DNA from: Microbacterium sp. Marseille-Q6648
GTDB taxonomy: Bacteria; Actinomycetota; Actinomycetes; Actinomycetales; Microbacteriaceae
Assembly: GCF_943181415.1 (NCBI RefSeq)
Contig: NZ_CALPBZ010000005.1
Coordinates: 1-64,000 of the forward strand
Length of the DNA: 64,000 bases
Direction of reading: 5' to 3'
The translations under genes were made by a program, and so were the position numbers. The notes below the pieces were generated by a model. The model was not told the DNA's origin. It saw nothing but the letters and a program-made list of their open reading frames with translations, and did not search any database. Numbering within the stretch: the stretch's first letter is position 1; each line of letters starts with the position of its first letter. Shown here in pieces: positions 26,301 to 38,300 of the stretch.

Positions 26301-29300
26301 TCGAGAAGATCTTCGCCGAGCCGGTGATCACCATGGGCGATGTGAACGCGGCGGCGAACCCGCTCTGGCCGGGGTTCTGCGCGATCGCCTTGGCCTGCAG
26401 GGCGACCTGCTGCTGGAGTCCGAGCAGCCACTGGTCGGCGGTGAGGACCGTGGGCAGCTGGAACGCCGAGGAGCGCAGCGCGAAGGGGTCCTCGATCGAC
26501 GGCAGGGTCTTGAAGAACTCGACGCCGCCGGCGAAGTCGTTGATGGACAGCCCGGAGTTCGGCTCGAGCAGGATGCCGCCAGGGACGTTCACGCTGAGGT
26601 ACACCTGCAGCGGACCGAGCTCGGAGAGCCCCAGACGGATCCCGAAGCCGGCGAGCCCCGCGATCGAGATGGTGCCTTCGAGGCCGAGGTAGAACACGCG
26701 CTGCGCGACCGGGGTGGTGGTGTCGAACACGCCGATGACGTTGTACGCCGAGTCGAGCTTGAGGATGCCGCCGACGAGACCCGCAGAGACATCGCCGCCG
26801 AACATCTTGCCCTTGACGGTGACGCCGATGGAGTCGATGCCGATGATCGGGAACTTGCCCTCGAGCAGCAGCGAGGGCTGGATGCGGATTCCCTGCACGG
26901 CGCCGGTGATCTGCAGCCCGGCAAGCCCCTGGATGCCGGTGACGCTGGCCGACAGGATGAGCACGAAGTCCTCGGGCGCGTTCTCGACGTCGTCCCACTG
27001 GATGCCGATCGCATCGATGCGCACCGGCAGGAACGTCGGCCACTTGAACGAGTCGCCGGTCGCGGAGCCGACCGACAGGAAGACGCCGAACCCGGGCAGG
27101 GCGTTGAACGAGCCGTCGCCGAGGATGGCGAAGTTGCGGCCCTCACCGGCGATCGCGAGCGAGCCGATCGTGACCTTCGCGCCCACCGCCTGGAACTGCA
27201 CCATGATCTCCGAGCCGGTCGCGCCGGTGTCGAGCCGGAAGTCGCGAGCGGTGAGTGTGACGTAGGTGCCGAGGCGGATCTCGAGGGTGTCGACGGTGAG
27301 CTGGAACGCGTCGACCCTCCCCTCGCTGAAGGTGAGCGCGATGCGGAACGCCTCGTCGTCGGGCGTGCCGTCGGGACGACGGTCGTCGGCTGTCGTGCGG
27401 TCGGTGAGCGTGGCGCCGAAGGCCTTGCCCGGGAAGAGTCTGGCGCCGCCGGAGGCGACGAAGATGACGCCGGTGAAGCCGGCGGTGGCGGTGCTGGGAG
27501 CCCCGGCGGCCGGGAAGCGGACCTCGAGACCCGAGACGCCGATGCGGATGTCGTCGAGTTCGAGGATCCCACCGAAGCTGATGGTGCGGTCCGGGGTCGA
27601 CGGGGTCAGGGCGTTGGCCGCGTCGGGGGTGCCGGTGGTGGGAGGCAGTCCGTAGGCGAGCTCGGCGGTGCCGAGTTTGAAGCCGTCGCCGTAGACGGTG
27701 AGGCCCGGGATCACGCCGGCGCCGAGCGTCTGGTCGTTGTTGGCGGTGATGTTCGACGACGCGGCGGGGTCGTAGGGCCGCAGCGAGCCGGTGATGCCGA
27801 ACGAGGGGAAGGTGATCGTGGCGGTGTTGATGCGCACGAGCTCCTGGTCGGCCGCAGCGTTGGGATCGTAGTTCGCCCGGATGCCGGTGGCCTGCAGCCG
27901 GGCGACGTTCGGGATCTGGGCGTCGAGCGCGGCGACCTGCAGTCCCCACTTGCCGGTGAGGCCGATGTCGACGGTGCCGCCGAGGAGTCCGAAGACGTCG
28001 ACGGCGAGCTCGAACGACCCCTGGATGCCGATCAGGTCGACCGTGACGCCGGAGTTGGTCTGCGCGGTGGAGGCGGCACCCGTGGTCGGGTCGCCGCCGA
28101 AGGCGAGGGACGCCCGCTGCACCCCGACGATGACCGAGACGAGGACTTTGCCGTCCGAGAACCCGAACCCGCCGAGGCCGACCGTCGGGCCCTGCAGGGT
28201 GAGCGGTCCGAGCGCGATCGGCCCGCCCTCGGTGCGCTCGCCGACCGTGCCGGCCGTGACGGCGAGCGCGAGGGCCTGCACCCCGTTGTACGCGGGTGTC
28301 GTGCCCGCCGCACCGGCGGCCACCGCGCCCGGCGTCATCGTCAGGGTGATCGATCCCGTGCCGGTGAACAGGCCCAGGGTGTTGTTCGGGTTCTTGTCCT
28401 TCAAGAAGTAGCGGTACGTGACGCTCGTGGCCCCCGCCGCGGCACCGGCGATGAGCAGCGGGGCACCGAGCAGGATCGGGGTGCCGTTGCTGTCGAGGGC
28501 GACGTCGCCCAGCAGGCCCGACAGCCGGAACGGGGCGACGGTCTCGAGCGTGTTCTTGATGATCGGCGCGGCGACGTCGCCGGCGGTCGCCGGCACGGAG
28601 GTGTACACCACGTCGATGTAGCCCTGCGCGTTGAGCTGGGTCTGGCTGATGCTCGGGGTGACGAGGGAGGCGACCGGACCGGGCTTCTGCCCGGGCGCGG
28701 TCGGGCTGAAGAGGTAGAACGTCTCGCTCTCGGCGACCAGAAGGGCAGCCCCGCCGGCGGTCGTGACGGCGCCGTCGACGAAGCGCACCGTCACGATCGT
28801 CGTCGTCGGCAGCACGGCGCCACCCGGCGCGCTGACGGTGTAGCGCCAGGTGTTGGCTTTGCCCGCCACCGGCGCCGGGGTGCCCACGGTCCAGGTCCCG
28901 CTCACGCCGGCCGCGGTGACCTCGATCGCCGGGGCGCCGGTCGTGACCGACGCGGTGTCGATCAGACCCTCCGACGGGGTGAAGGTGACGTCGATCGTGG
29001 TGACGGGCCCGGTGAGCACGGCGCCGCGCAGCGGTGCGGCCAGGTCGCCGCTCACGATCGCGGGCGGGGTGGTCGAGCTCGCGAACGTGGGCGCGGTGGT
29101 GGGGGCGATCGCGAACGACGTGACCCTGAAGGTGCCCAGCTGGAAGCCGGTCTGGGGCGAGACCGAGAAGGTCGCGAAGCCGGCGAGGCTGGCGATGTTG
29201 CGGCCGCCGGCGGTGACGAGGATCTTGGCGTCGAAGAGCGCGAGGTCGAGCGTGCCGTTCGGCTGACGGTTGACCCGCAGCGAGCCACCCAGGGTGACGG

Positions 29301-32300
29301 GGCCGGCGGCGATGACGACTCCGGTCACCGCGAACGAGAACGCACCGGCGGCGATCGGGCCGCTCATCGTGCCGACGGTCGGGAGGGCGAAGGACCCCGA
29401 GGTGGCGGTGCTGACCTGGAACGACACGGTCCCCGAGATGTCCAGCCCGTCGAGACCGAGGAAGGCGATCGTGCCGGTGGCGCGCAGCGCCCAGCCGTCG
29501 GCGGCCGTCGCGCCGCGGATGAACTCCACGGTGGCGTTGCGGATGAGCACGCCGATCGCGTCGGGGTTGGCGCCGCCGCCGGGGAGCTTGGACGGGCCCG
29601 AGCCGATGAAGATCTCCAGACCCGATCCCGAGAACGTGTCGCCGCTGATGGCGAACTCGCCGGCGCGGATCTCGAGGACGTCCCCGAAGCTGAAGTCGAG
29701 GTCTTGGACGATGAAGCGGAACGTCGGGGTGGCGGGCAGGTCGATGGTGAGGGTCTCGCCGCCGAGCAGGATGGACTGCTCGACCGCGACACCCGTGGTG
29801 TTGATTGTGAAGCCGACCGACGCGTTGAGCGCGAAGGATCCCGCGGCGGTCTTGGCGGTACCGGTGATGATGCCCGCGACGCCGCCGGTGGTGGTCACCG
29901 TCGCCGGATCGGCGTCGGTGGTCGCAAGCGGCGGGAAGACGACCAGGAAGCCGCTGCCCGAGACGATGCCGGGGTTGGTGCCGCCGATGCTCGCGGTCTC
30001 GCTGAGCGTCACGTTCGCCAGGGCGATCTTCGATACCGCGGTGGCCCCGCTGCCGATGCGCTCGAAGGCGAAGTCCGCGGTGATGGTGACACCCGAGATG
30101 GCGACGGCGATGTTCTCGGCGGCGACCCGCAGGAACGGTCCCTTGGGCAGCGTGAGGACGCGGACGTTCGGCTGCAGGACCACCTGGTTGCCGTTGGTCT
30201 TCCACGTGACGGTGTAGACGTTCCCCACCTTGACGACGCCGACGCGGTCGGTTGCGGCATCCGTGTCGAGCAGTCCCTCGACGGCGGCGTCGATGACGGC
30301 GGCCGAGGCGTCGAAGGCGAGCGGGGCGCTGATCTCGCCCTGTTCGATCGTGCCGTTGCGATTCGCGTCGATCGCGAGGGTGAACGTGCCGCTGGGGACG
30401 CCGACTGTGATCGTCTGGACCTCGCGGGTTCCGGCGGTGCCATCGGTCGTGGTGGCGACGCTCACGCCGGCGAAGGCGAAGATCTCGCTCACGGTCACGC
30501 CCTGACCGGCGACCTGGAGGGTGTTCAGCTGCAGGGTGAGTTGCGCGGTGATGGTGATGGGGAGCCCGCGCAGGTCGACATCCCCGGCGATCTCGCCCGC
30601 CAGGCCGGTGGGGGTGATGAGGAACGCGCCGTTGCCGCCGGAGAGGTAGAGCCCGACGTCGTTGGGTGTGGCATCGCCGTCGGCGTCGATGCCGTCTCCG
30701 CCGTCGTCGCCGAGGAAGATCTCGACCTCGGTGAAGGCCAGACGGACGATCTTCGCTCCGGTCGCCGTCCTGCGCTGCTCGAACATCACGACGCCGCGGA
30801 GCGTCTGGTCGAGGATCACGATCTCGGCGGGGTCGCCGGGAAGACCCACCTGCACCAGCATCGTGTTGCGGGCGATCGCGATGGTCTGGGTCGCGCCGCC
30901 GATCACCACGTCGCGCGAGACGTCGGCGGTGGTGTTGTTGATCTTGACGATGACGTCGGCGTCGATGGTGACGTCCGGGAGCACGTCGGGGTTGAGTGCG
31001 ATGCCGGCCACGAACGCGGCGGCGATGCCGCTGCGGGTGACGAGAATGGTGCCCGAGGCGACGGTGACGGTCACATAGGTGCGGGTGCCGTCGCCGAGTT
31101 CCAGCCGCACGTCGGCGAGCGCGATGGTGATCTCGCCGGTCGTGCTGTTCTTGGCGAACGCGAAGTCGCCGGTGAGGCGCTGACCTGCCACTTCGAGGGC
31201 GATGTCGAGGCCCGCCACGGCGATGCCTGGGGCGATGTCGACCCCGTCGACGGCGCGCGTGGCGGCCAGGGTGTTGATCTGCACCTGGAGGGTGCCCTCG
31301 AAGCTGACGCCGGGGATCAGCAGCTCGATCGTGGCCTCGAGTCGTCCGGCGATGCCGCCGGCGGCCGTCGAGGTCTTGCCGATGATGTCGAACGCGCCCG
31401 AGCCGTCGCGCACGATGACCACGTCGCGGTCGCCGGTGCCCAGCCGCAGCCCGACCTTGGCGAAGCGGATGCGCTGGGTGGTGACGTCGTCGCCGGTCGC
31501 GAGCGTCAGGTCGGCCCCGATGTGGGTGACCTTCTCGTATGACACGTCGGCGGTCAGCTGCTGGCCGGCGATGGTAAGGGCGAGGCCGGTCACCGACACC
31601 TTCAGGTACGGTCCCGCCGGCAGCGCCAGGGTGAAGGTGTCGCCGCCGACGACGAACTGCTCGCTCACGGCGACGGGGACGAGCTTGCCCGCGACCGTCC
31701 GCCGCATGTTGCTGATGTCGACGCCGACGGTGGCGGATGCCTGGAGCCCTGCGCCGAGGCGGATCGACGCGGTCGCCGAGATGGAGCCGCCGAATCCCTC
31801 GCCCGTGAGGAGCAGGAGCGCGGTTCCGCCGGAGAGGCGCAGCCCGACGTCGTCGGTCTGGTCGACGGTGGTCCCGCCGTCGTCGCCGACGAACAGCGCG
31901 ACGTTCGTGGCGGCGATGCGCAGCACGTTCACGTCGTCCGTGGTGCCGGCGCGACCGTCGGGACCCGATCCGCGGACCTGCTCGAACTGGAAGGTGCCCG
32001 AGATCGTCTGCTCGAAGACCGTGATGGCGCCCGTGACCGAGACCTTCACGAAGCGGCCGGCCGGCAGGTTCACGGTCAGCGCGCCGACGGTGGTGTTCAC
32101 CGCGGTCGGTGCGGTGTTCACCTGCAGACGCACCGCCAGACCCGACCCGAGGGAGAAGGGGATGCCGGAGAGCCCGACGAGGGCCACCGACGCGGACACG
32201 TCGATCGCCATGCCGGTCGCGGTGAGAAGGAACGCACCCGTGCCGTTCGTCAGCCGAACCCCGACGTCGTCTGCGTCGCCGGGGCCCTTGGCGTCGCCGA

Positions 32301-35300
32301 GGAAGATCGACACGGCCGTCGCCGAGACCTTCACGACGCGCGCGGTGCCGGCGCCGGCCTGCTCGAAGGTGAAGTTGCCGCGGAGCTGCTGACCTGCCAC
32401 GTCCAGCGCCAGGCCGGTCGCGGTGATCGAGAACAGCGAGGTCGCGGTGTCGACCGTCAGCTGCATCGTGGCGGAGGCGCTCACGCCGGGCACTGTGAGT
32501 GCGACGGTGCCCGAGATCGTCCCCGACATGCCAGCGGTGGCCAGAGTGAGCGTGCCCGCTCCCCCGGTGAGGGTGAGGATGTCGGTGCCGCCGCTGCCGA
32601 TCCGCAGCGAGACATCGGCGAGGACGATCGTGGTGGTGGTGCCCGAGCGTTCGAACGAGATGTCCCCTGTGAGGGACTGCCCCGCGATCGCGAGCACGAT
32701 CCCGCGCCCGCCCACGCGCACGTACGTGCCGGCCGTGAGGTTCAGCGAGACGGTGCGACCCCCGAGGGTGACGGCCTCGGTGACCTGGGCTCCCGTGCCG
32801 TTCATCGTGAGGAAGAAGGAGCCGCTGATGGTGACGCCGGCAGGCAGCAGGCTTCCGAGGTCGAGCGTTCCGGCCAGCGACATCGCCATGCCCGCGGGAG
32901 CGAGGACGATGAGTCCGTCGACGCCGGTGAGCAGCGGGTCGTCCTCGCCGAGGGCGACCTGTCCGCCGGAGATCGCGATGACGGTGCGGGTGACGCCGGC
33001 GGCGTTGCTGGTCTGCTGGAACGACACCGACGCCGTCAGCGAGATGTCGCCGAGGTCGAGGAGGATGCCCTCGCCCACGATCCGCAGATACGGTCCGGCC
33101 TCGAGGCGCGTGGCTGCGGCATCCGAGAGGACGACCGCCTGCCCGGAGCGGTTGATCTCGAGGCGCAGCGCGTCCGCGCCGACCGTGATCGACCCGCCGA
33201 GCGAGATGGTCGCATCCGTGATCTCGAGGATGCCGGCCAGACCCGCCGGGCCGATCTGCAGGGTTCCGTCGAGCGTCAGTTCGCCGATCGGGTCGCCGAA
33301 GTCCGCCGTCGCGGCGACCTCGATGTCGATGATCCGCACGCCCGCGGCCGTGGTGCGCTGGGTGAATCCGATCTCGCCCTCGGTGAGGAGGAAGCCGCCG
33401 ATGTCGACGGTGATGCCGGTCCCCTGGATCGAGAAGGTGGGAGTGAGCCCGCCGCGCGTGTCGACGCTGACGGCGAAGTCGCCCGTCACCTCGATGCCCG
33501 GCAGCGTCACCGCGACCGTGCCGGCGATCTCGCCGTGGATTCCGCCCGCGGCCAGGGTGAACTCTCCCGTGCCGCCGGTGAGGGCGACGAACTCACGGGT
33601 CCCGTCGCCGAACGACGCCCGGGCGCCGGTGACGGTGATCACCGTCGTCGCGGTGAGGCCGCTGCCGGACTGCTCAAACGAGAAGGAGCCCGAGAGGCGC
33701 TGACCGGCGACGAGGATGGCCACGTCGGTGCCGTCGACGCGAAGGTATGGTCCGGCGGGGAGGGCGAGTTCGACCGTGGCGCCGTCGAGCTCGAACGTGC
33801 GGTTCGCTGCGGGGCCGGAGTTGACGGCGATGGTGAAGGTCCCGCTGAAGCGCACCGCGTCGCCCGGGACGACGAAGGTGACGGTTCCGCCGACGCGGCC
33901 GGCGATGCCGTCGGCGGTCATCACGAAGACCGCCGAGCCGTCCGTGAGGCGGACCCCGGCGGTGGCGGTGCCGAGCTGCAGGGTGAGTGCGGAGGCGATC
34001 AGCACGGTCGTCGTGGGTGCCGCGGTGCCCGCGGGAGCCCCCGCGGCGACGGGTCCGCTCACCTGCGAGAAGACGAAGACGCCGCCGAGGCTCTGCCCGG
34101 CCACGGTCAGAGCCGCGGGCGTGGCGAGCGTGCCGACCTGGACCCGCACGGATCCGGCGGGCAGGACGACGCCCTGCACCGTGCGCGGGGTGGTGGCGGT
34201 GTTCAGCTGCAGCCGGACGTCGCCGGTGAGGGCGAACTGGTCGCCGGCGTTGAGCGTCAGCGTCGCGGTGAGCACGGTGGCCAGACCGGTCGGGGTGAGC
34301 TCGAGCTCTCCGGCCGCGATGGTCGCGACGGCCACGCCGTCGCCGAGGCTCAGGGTCAGGGGGGCTCCGCCGTCGCGCGCGGACGAGCCGAAGCGGATGC
34401 GCAGTCCGCCGCCGGCGAGCGTCTCGATCGCGAAGGTGCCGGTGAGCTCCTGCCCGGCGACGCCGAGGACCAGGTCGCCGATCACCAGAATGTGGGGTGC
34501 GCCCGCCGCGCCTTCGGCGACGGTCACCGCGTCGTCGCCCGAGCCGAGGACCTGCTCGCTGGTCGTCTCGTTGTAGTACACCCATGCGGTGCCGCCGAGG
34601 GTGACCCCGGGGATGCCCACGAGCGCGACCGTTCCCGCGATGGCCACCAAGCGGCTGCCGGCGGTGCCCTTGGCGTAGCCGTTGACGCCGGTGAGGTACA
34701 GGCCGGTGGCGAAGGGATTGACGGCCCCGCCGTCGATGAACCCGGGACCCTGGCCGACGAAGACCGTGAGGTCCGAGACGGTGACCTCGGCGCCCGCGAA
34801 GCTGATGGTTCCGATGATCTCCACGAAGTCGCCGAGCTTGATCGACCCCGAGACGCTGACGGCCACGTACGCACCGGACGCGTCGGCGACCTCGGCGGCG
34901 GTGAACAGCAGCGGGACGGCGATCCCGCCGACGAGGATGGTCTGGTCGATGGCATCGGGAGTGCCGTTGTAGCGCACCGAGAGGGTGGCGTCGGCGTCCA
35001 GACCACCGCCGGCGACCGCCACGGCGCCAGAGAAGAAGCCGGCGATGCCGTTCGCGGTCAGGAGGAACGCACCGGTGCCGTCGGTGATGCCGACCGCGCT
35101 GGTCTCGCCTTCGGGGACGAGTGAGACCGAGACGTCGGCGAAGGCGATCGTGGTGACGCTCGATGGCGCACCGGCGAGGTAGCGGATGCCGCCGGCGGTC
35201 GCGAGGACGATGTCGAGGTCGTCGCCGGCGTCGAAGCGACCGACGGCCAGCGTGGTGCCGGCCACCGCACTCAGCGTGACCGCCGACCGGAAGCCGAGCC

Positions 35301-38300
35301 ATTCGCCACCGACGCCGGTGCCTCGGTTCAGCTGGAGGAGCACGCCCGCCGTGGTGGCCAGGACGATGTCGAGGCGCCCGTCGCCGTCCATGTCGGCCAG
35401 CGCGATCGCGTCGGCGACCGGCGAAGCCGACGAGACCGGTGCGGCCGGCGACAGTCCGCCCCAGGTGCTCACGCCGCCCGTCGTGGTGAATCCGGCGTTG
35501 CGGTGCACCTGCACCGGGCCGCCGTTCATGGTGACGACGAGATCGCGGAAGCCGTCGCCGTCGACGTCGCCGACGGCCGCGTCCGTCGCCGCCGCCGTGT
35601 TGGCGAGGGTGAGAGGCGCGGTGTACGCGGTCCAGGCGGCACCCGAGCCGCCGGCGTTGACGTACACCGCGTGCGGGGCACCGGCGTTGACGACCACGAG
35701 GTCCGGGAGGTCGTCGCCCGTGAGGTCGGAGAGCAGCACCGACACCGTGCCGGTGTGGGCGAGGGTCAGCGACGGTGCGGCGGCGAACCCGGTGGGGGTC
35801 GCGCGGAAGACGAGCGCTCCGGTCGTCGCGCCGACGACGATGTCGGTCCGTGCGTCGCCGTCGACGTCGGCGACGGCCACCGCGGTGGCGCCGGTGGTGT
35901 TCAGCGTGATCCCCGCGGCGAAGGAGCCGCCGAGGTTCTCGTACACCGCCGATGTCGTCCCCCGGACGACGATGACGTCGAGGAGGGCGGAGCCGCGGAC
36001 GTTCGCCAGCGCGAGGGCGGTGGTCGTGCCGCTGCCGGCGGTGAAGGTCGCGGCGGGAGTCGCCGTGAAGACGTCGGACAGCGAGACGGGGATGCCGGGT
36101 GCGCCGGTTCCGAGGTGGAGCGCCGCCCCGGTGGCGGTGGCGGTCAGCAGGTCGGCGCGGCCGTCGCCGTTCACGTCGCCGGTGGCGACGACGAGGCCCC
36201 CGGTGAACGTGCCCGAGAGCGTCGTGACGCCCGGTGTCCGCGAGCGGCTCAGCAGGAAGTCGCCCGAGAAGGCGGGTCCGCCGGTGACGCCGAGGACGCC
36301 GCCGGTGATCGCGACGTGGAGGAAGGGCCCGGCCGGAACGTCGATGCCGAGGTCGGTGCGGCGGACGGCTGCGGAGGTGGTGTTGACGGCGAACTCGACG
36401 TCGCCGCCGATCGTGATGCCGGGCAGCGTGAAGATCCCGGTGGTGCTGCCGGTGAAGCTCGCCGCGACCCCGCGCGAGGAGACGAGCATGGCACCCGACC
36501 AGGCGTGGGCGGCGGTGATGTCGACGAAGGTCCCCAGCCGGAGGGTGAGGTTGGTCACCGCGAGCGCCGTCTCACCCGAGGGTGTGCGGCTGATGAGGAT
36601 GCGGTCCGCGCCGAGCGTCTGTCCGGCGACGGTGAGGCTCGCGGCGGTGACCTCGACCTTGAACCCGGGACGGACGACGGTCTCGTCCGGGCCGCCCGGG
36701 TCGAGGGTGACGTCGGCGGCGCCGGAGTTGATCTGCACCGCGACGGCGCCCGAGACAGAGAGGCCGGGGACGGTGACGGCGAGGACCGCCGAGACCGACC
36801 CCGCCATGCCGGTGCCGGTGAGTCGGAAGGCGCCCGAGATCTGAGTGGCGCTCACCAGCGGCGCACTCGGAGTGCCGAAGCGGACGACACCGTCGGTGAT
36901 CGTGAGGGTGAGGACCCCGGCATCGTTGACGATCTCGATGTCGCCCGAGAGGGTCTGGCCGGCCACCCCGATCGAGACGCCGGTTCCGGCGATGCGCAGG
37001 TAGCCGCCGGCGCCGCCGGCCGGGAGGTCCACGGTCACGGTGCCGTCGCCGACCCGCACCGTCTCGGTCACCCTCGCGGCGGTGGTGTTGATCTCGAGCG
37101 CGAGGGTGCCGGTGAGGACGACGCCGGGCACTCCCGACAGGGCGACGGTGCCGCTGACCCGCCCGGCCAGCCCGCCGGTGCCCGGCAGCACGAACAGAGC
37201 CTCGCCGCCGGTGAGGCTGAGCCGCGCGGCACCGGCGGTGAGCGCCAGCTGCACGCGCGCGAGCGCGATGCGGGTGAGGGTGGTGTCGTCGGTGCCGCCA
37301 GGGACGCCGTCGGCGCCGTAGGACGTCGCCCGCTCGAACGCCACGTCGGCCGTGATGGCCTGTCCGAGCACTGTCAGCACGACTCCGGTGCCGGCCAGCC
37401 GCAGGTACGGCCCGGCCGGCAGGGCGAGAGCGACCGTGCCGTCGCCCACCTGGAACGTCTGGCTGACGGCGGCGCCGGTCGTGTTCACCTGCAGTTCGAG
37501 CGCACCCGCCAGGGTGAACGGTGCGCCGCCGGCGACGGCGATGCTCACCGTCAGCGACCCGGCGATGCCCGAGCCGTCGAGGACGAAGAGGCCGGTGCCG
37601 TTCGTCGCCGTCAGGGGCCCGAGAGTGAGCGTGACATCGGCGAGGCCGATGCGGACGACGGTGGCGCCGGTGCCGGTGGCGACGCGCTCGAAGACGAGGT
37701 CGCCGGTGAGGGTCTGCCCGAGGACGGTGATCTGGAGGTTCTCGCCGCCCACGCGGACCACGCCTGCGGGCAGCGGCGTCGTCCAGCCCGCCACGGTCTG
37801 CTCCGTTGCGGTGGTGTTGAAGGCGATCGTGACCGCGCCGGTGACCGCGATACCGGGAACGGTGACGATCACGTCGACGGCGATGGCACCATGGGTGCCG
37901 GCGGGGGCCAGGACGATCGTGGCCGTGGAACCCGCCTGCTGGGCGAGCTCGACGATGGGAGCGGCCCCGCCCAGGATGAGACGCGCGTTGCGCAGGGTGA
38001 TCTCGGTGGCGCCGGCGTCATCGACGATCTCGACGTCGGCGGTGAGCTGCTGGCCCGCGATGGTGAGGACGATGCCGGTTCCGGCGATCCGCACGTAGGG
38101 GCCTTCGGGCAGCACGAGTTCGAGGGTCTCGCCGCCGACCTGGAACGTCTCGTCGATGTCGGTGACCACGGTGCTGATCTCGACGACGAGGTCGCCGGTG
38201 AGGCTGACCTGCGGTACCGCGAGAGCGATGCTGCCGGTGATGCGACCGGCGACGCCGGCGTCGCTGACGAGGAGGAGCGCGGTGCCGTCCGAGAGGCTGA

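Noticed and set aside
13738-31542. Plus-strand open frame of over 5,900 codons opposite the giant gene, and similar ones at 35503-46854 and 8647-13341
   Set aside because: The translations are low-complexity Arg/Gly/Asp/Glu/Val strings with no domain, the mirror of the giant's codon usage at high GC. The minus-strand frame has clear domains along its whole length, so the antisense frames are shadows.
35165-36215. FG-GAP block as a separate gene fused by error
   Set aside because: The frame runs through without stop or frameshift and the same module type is present on both sides, so this is a domain insertion within one gene.
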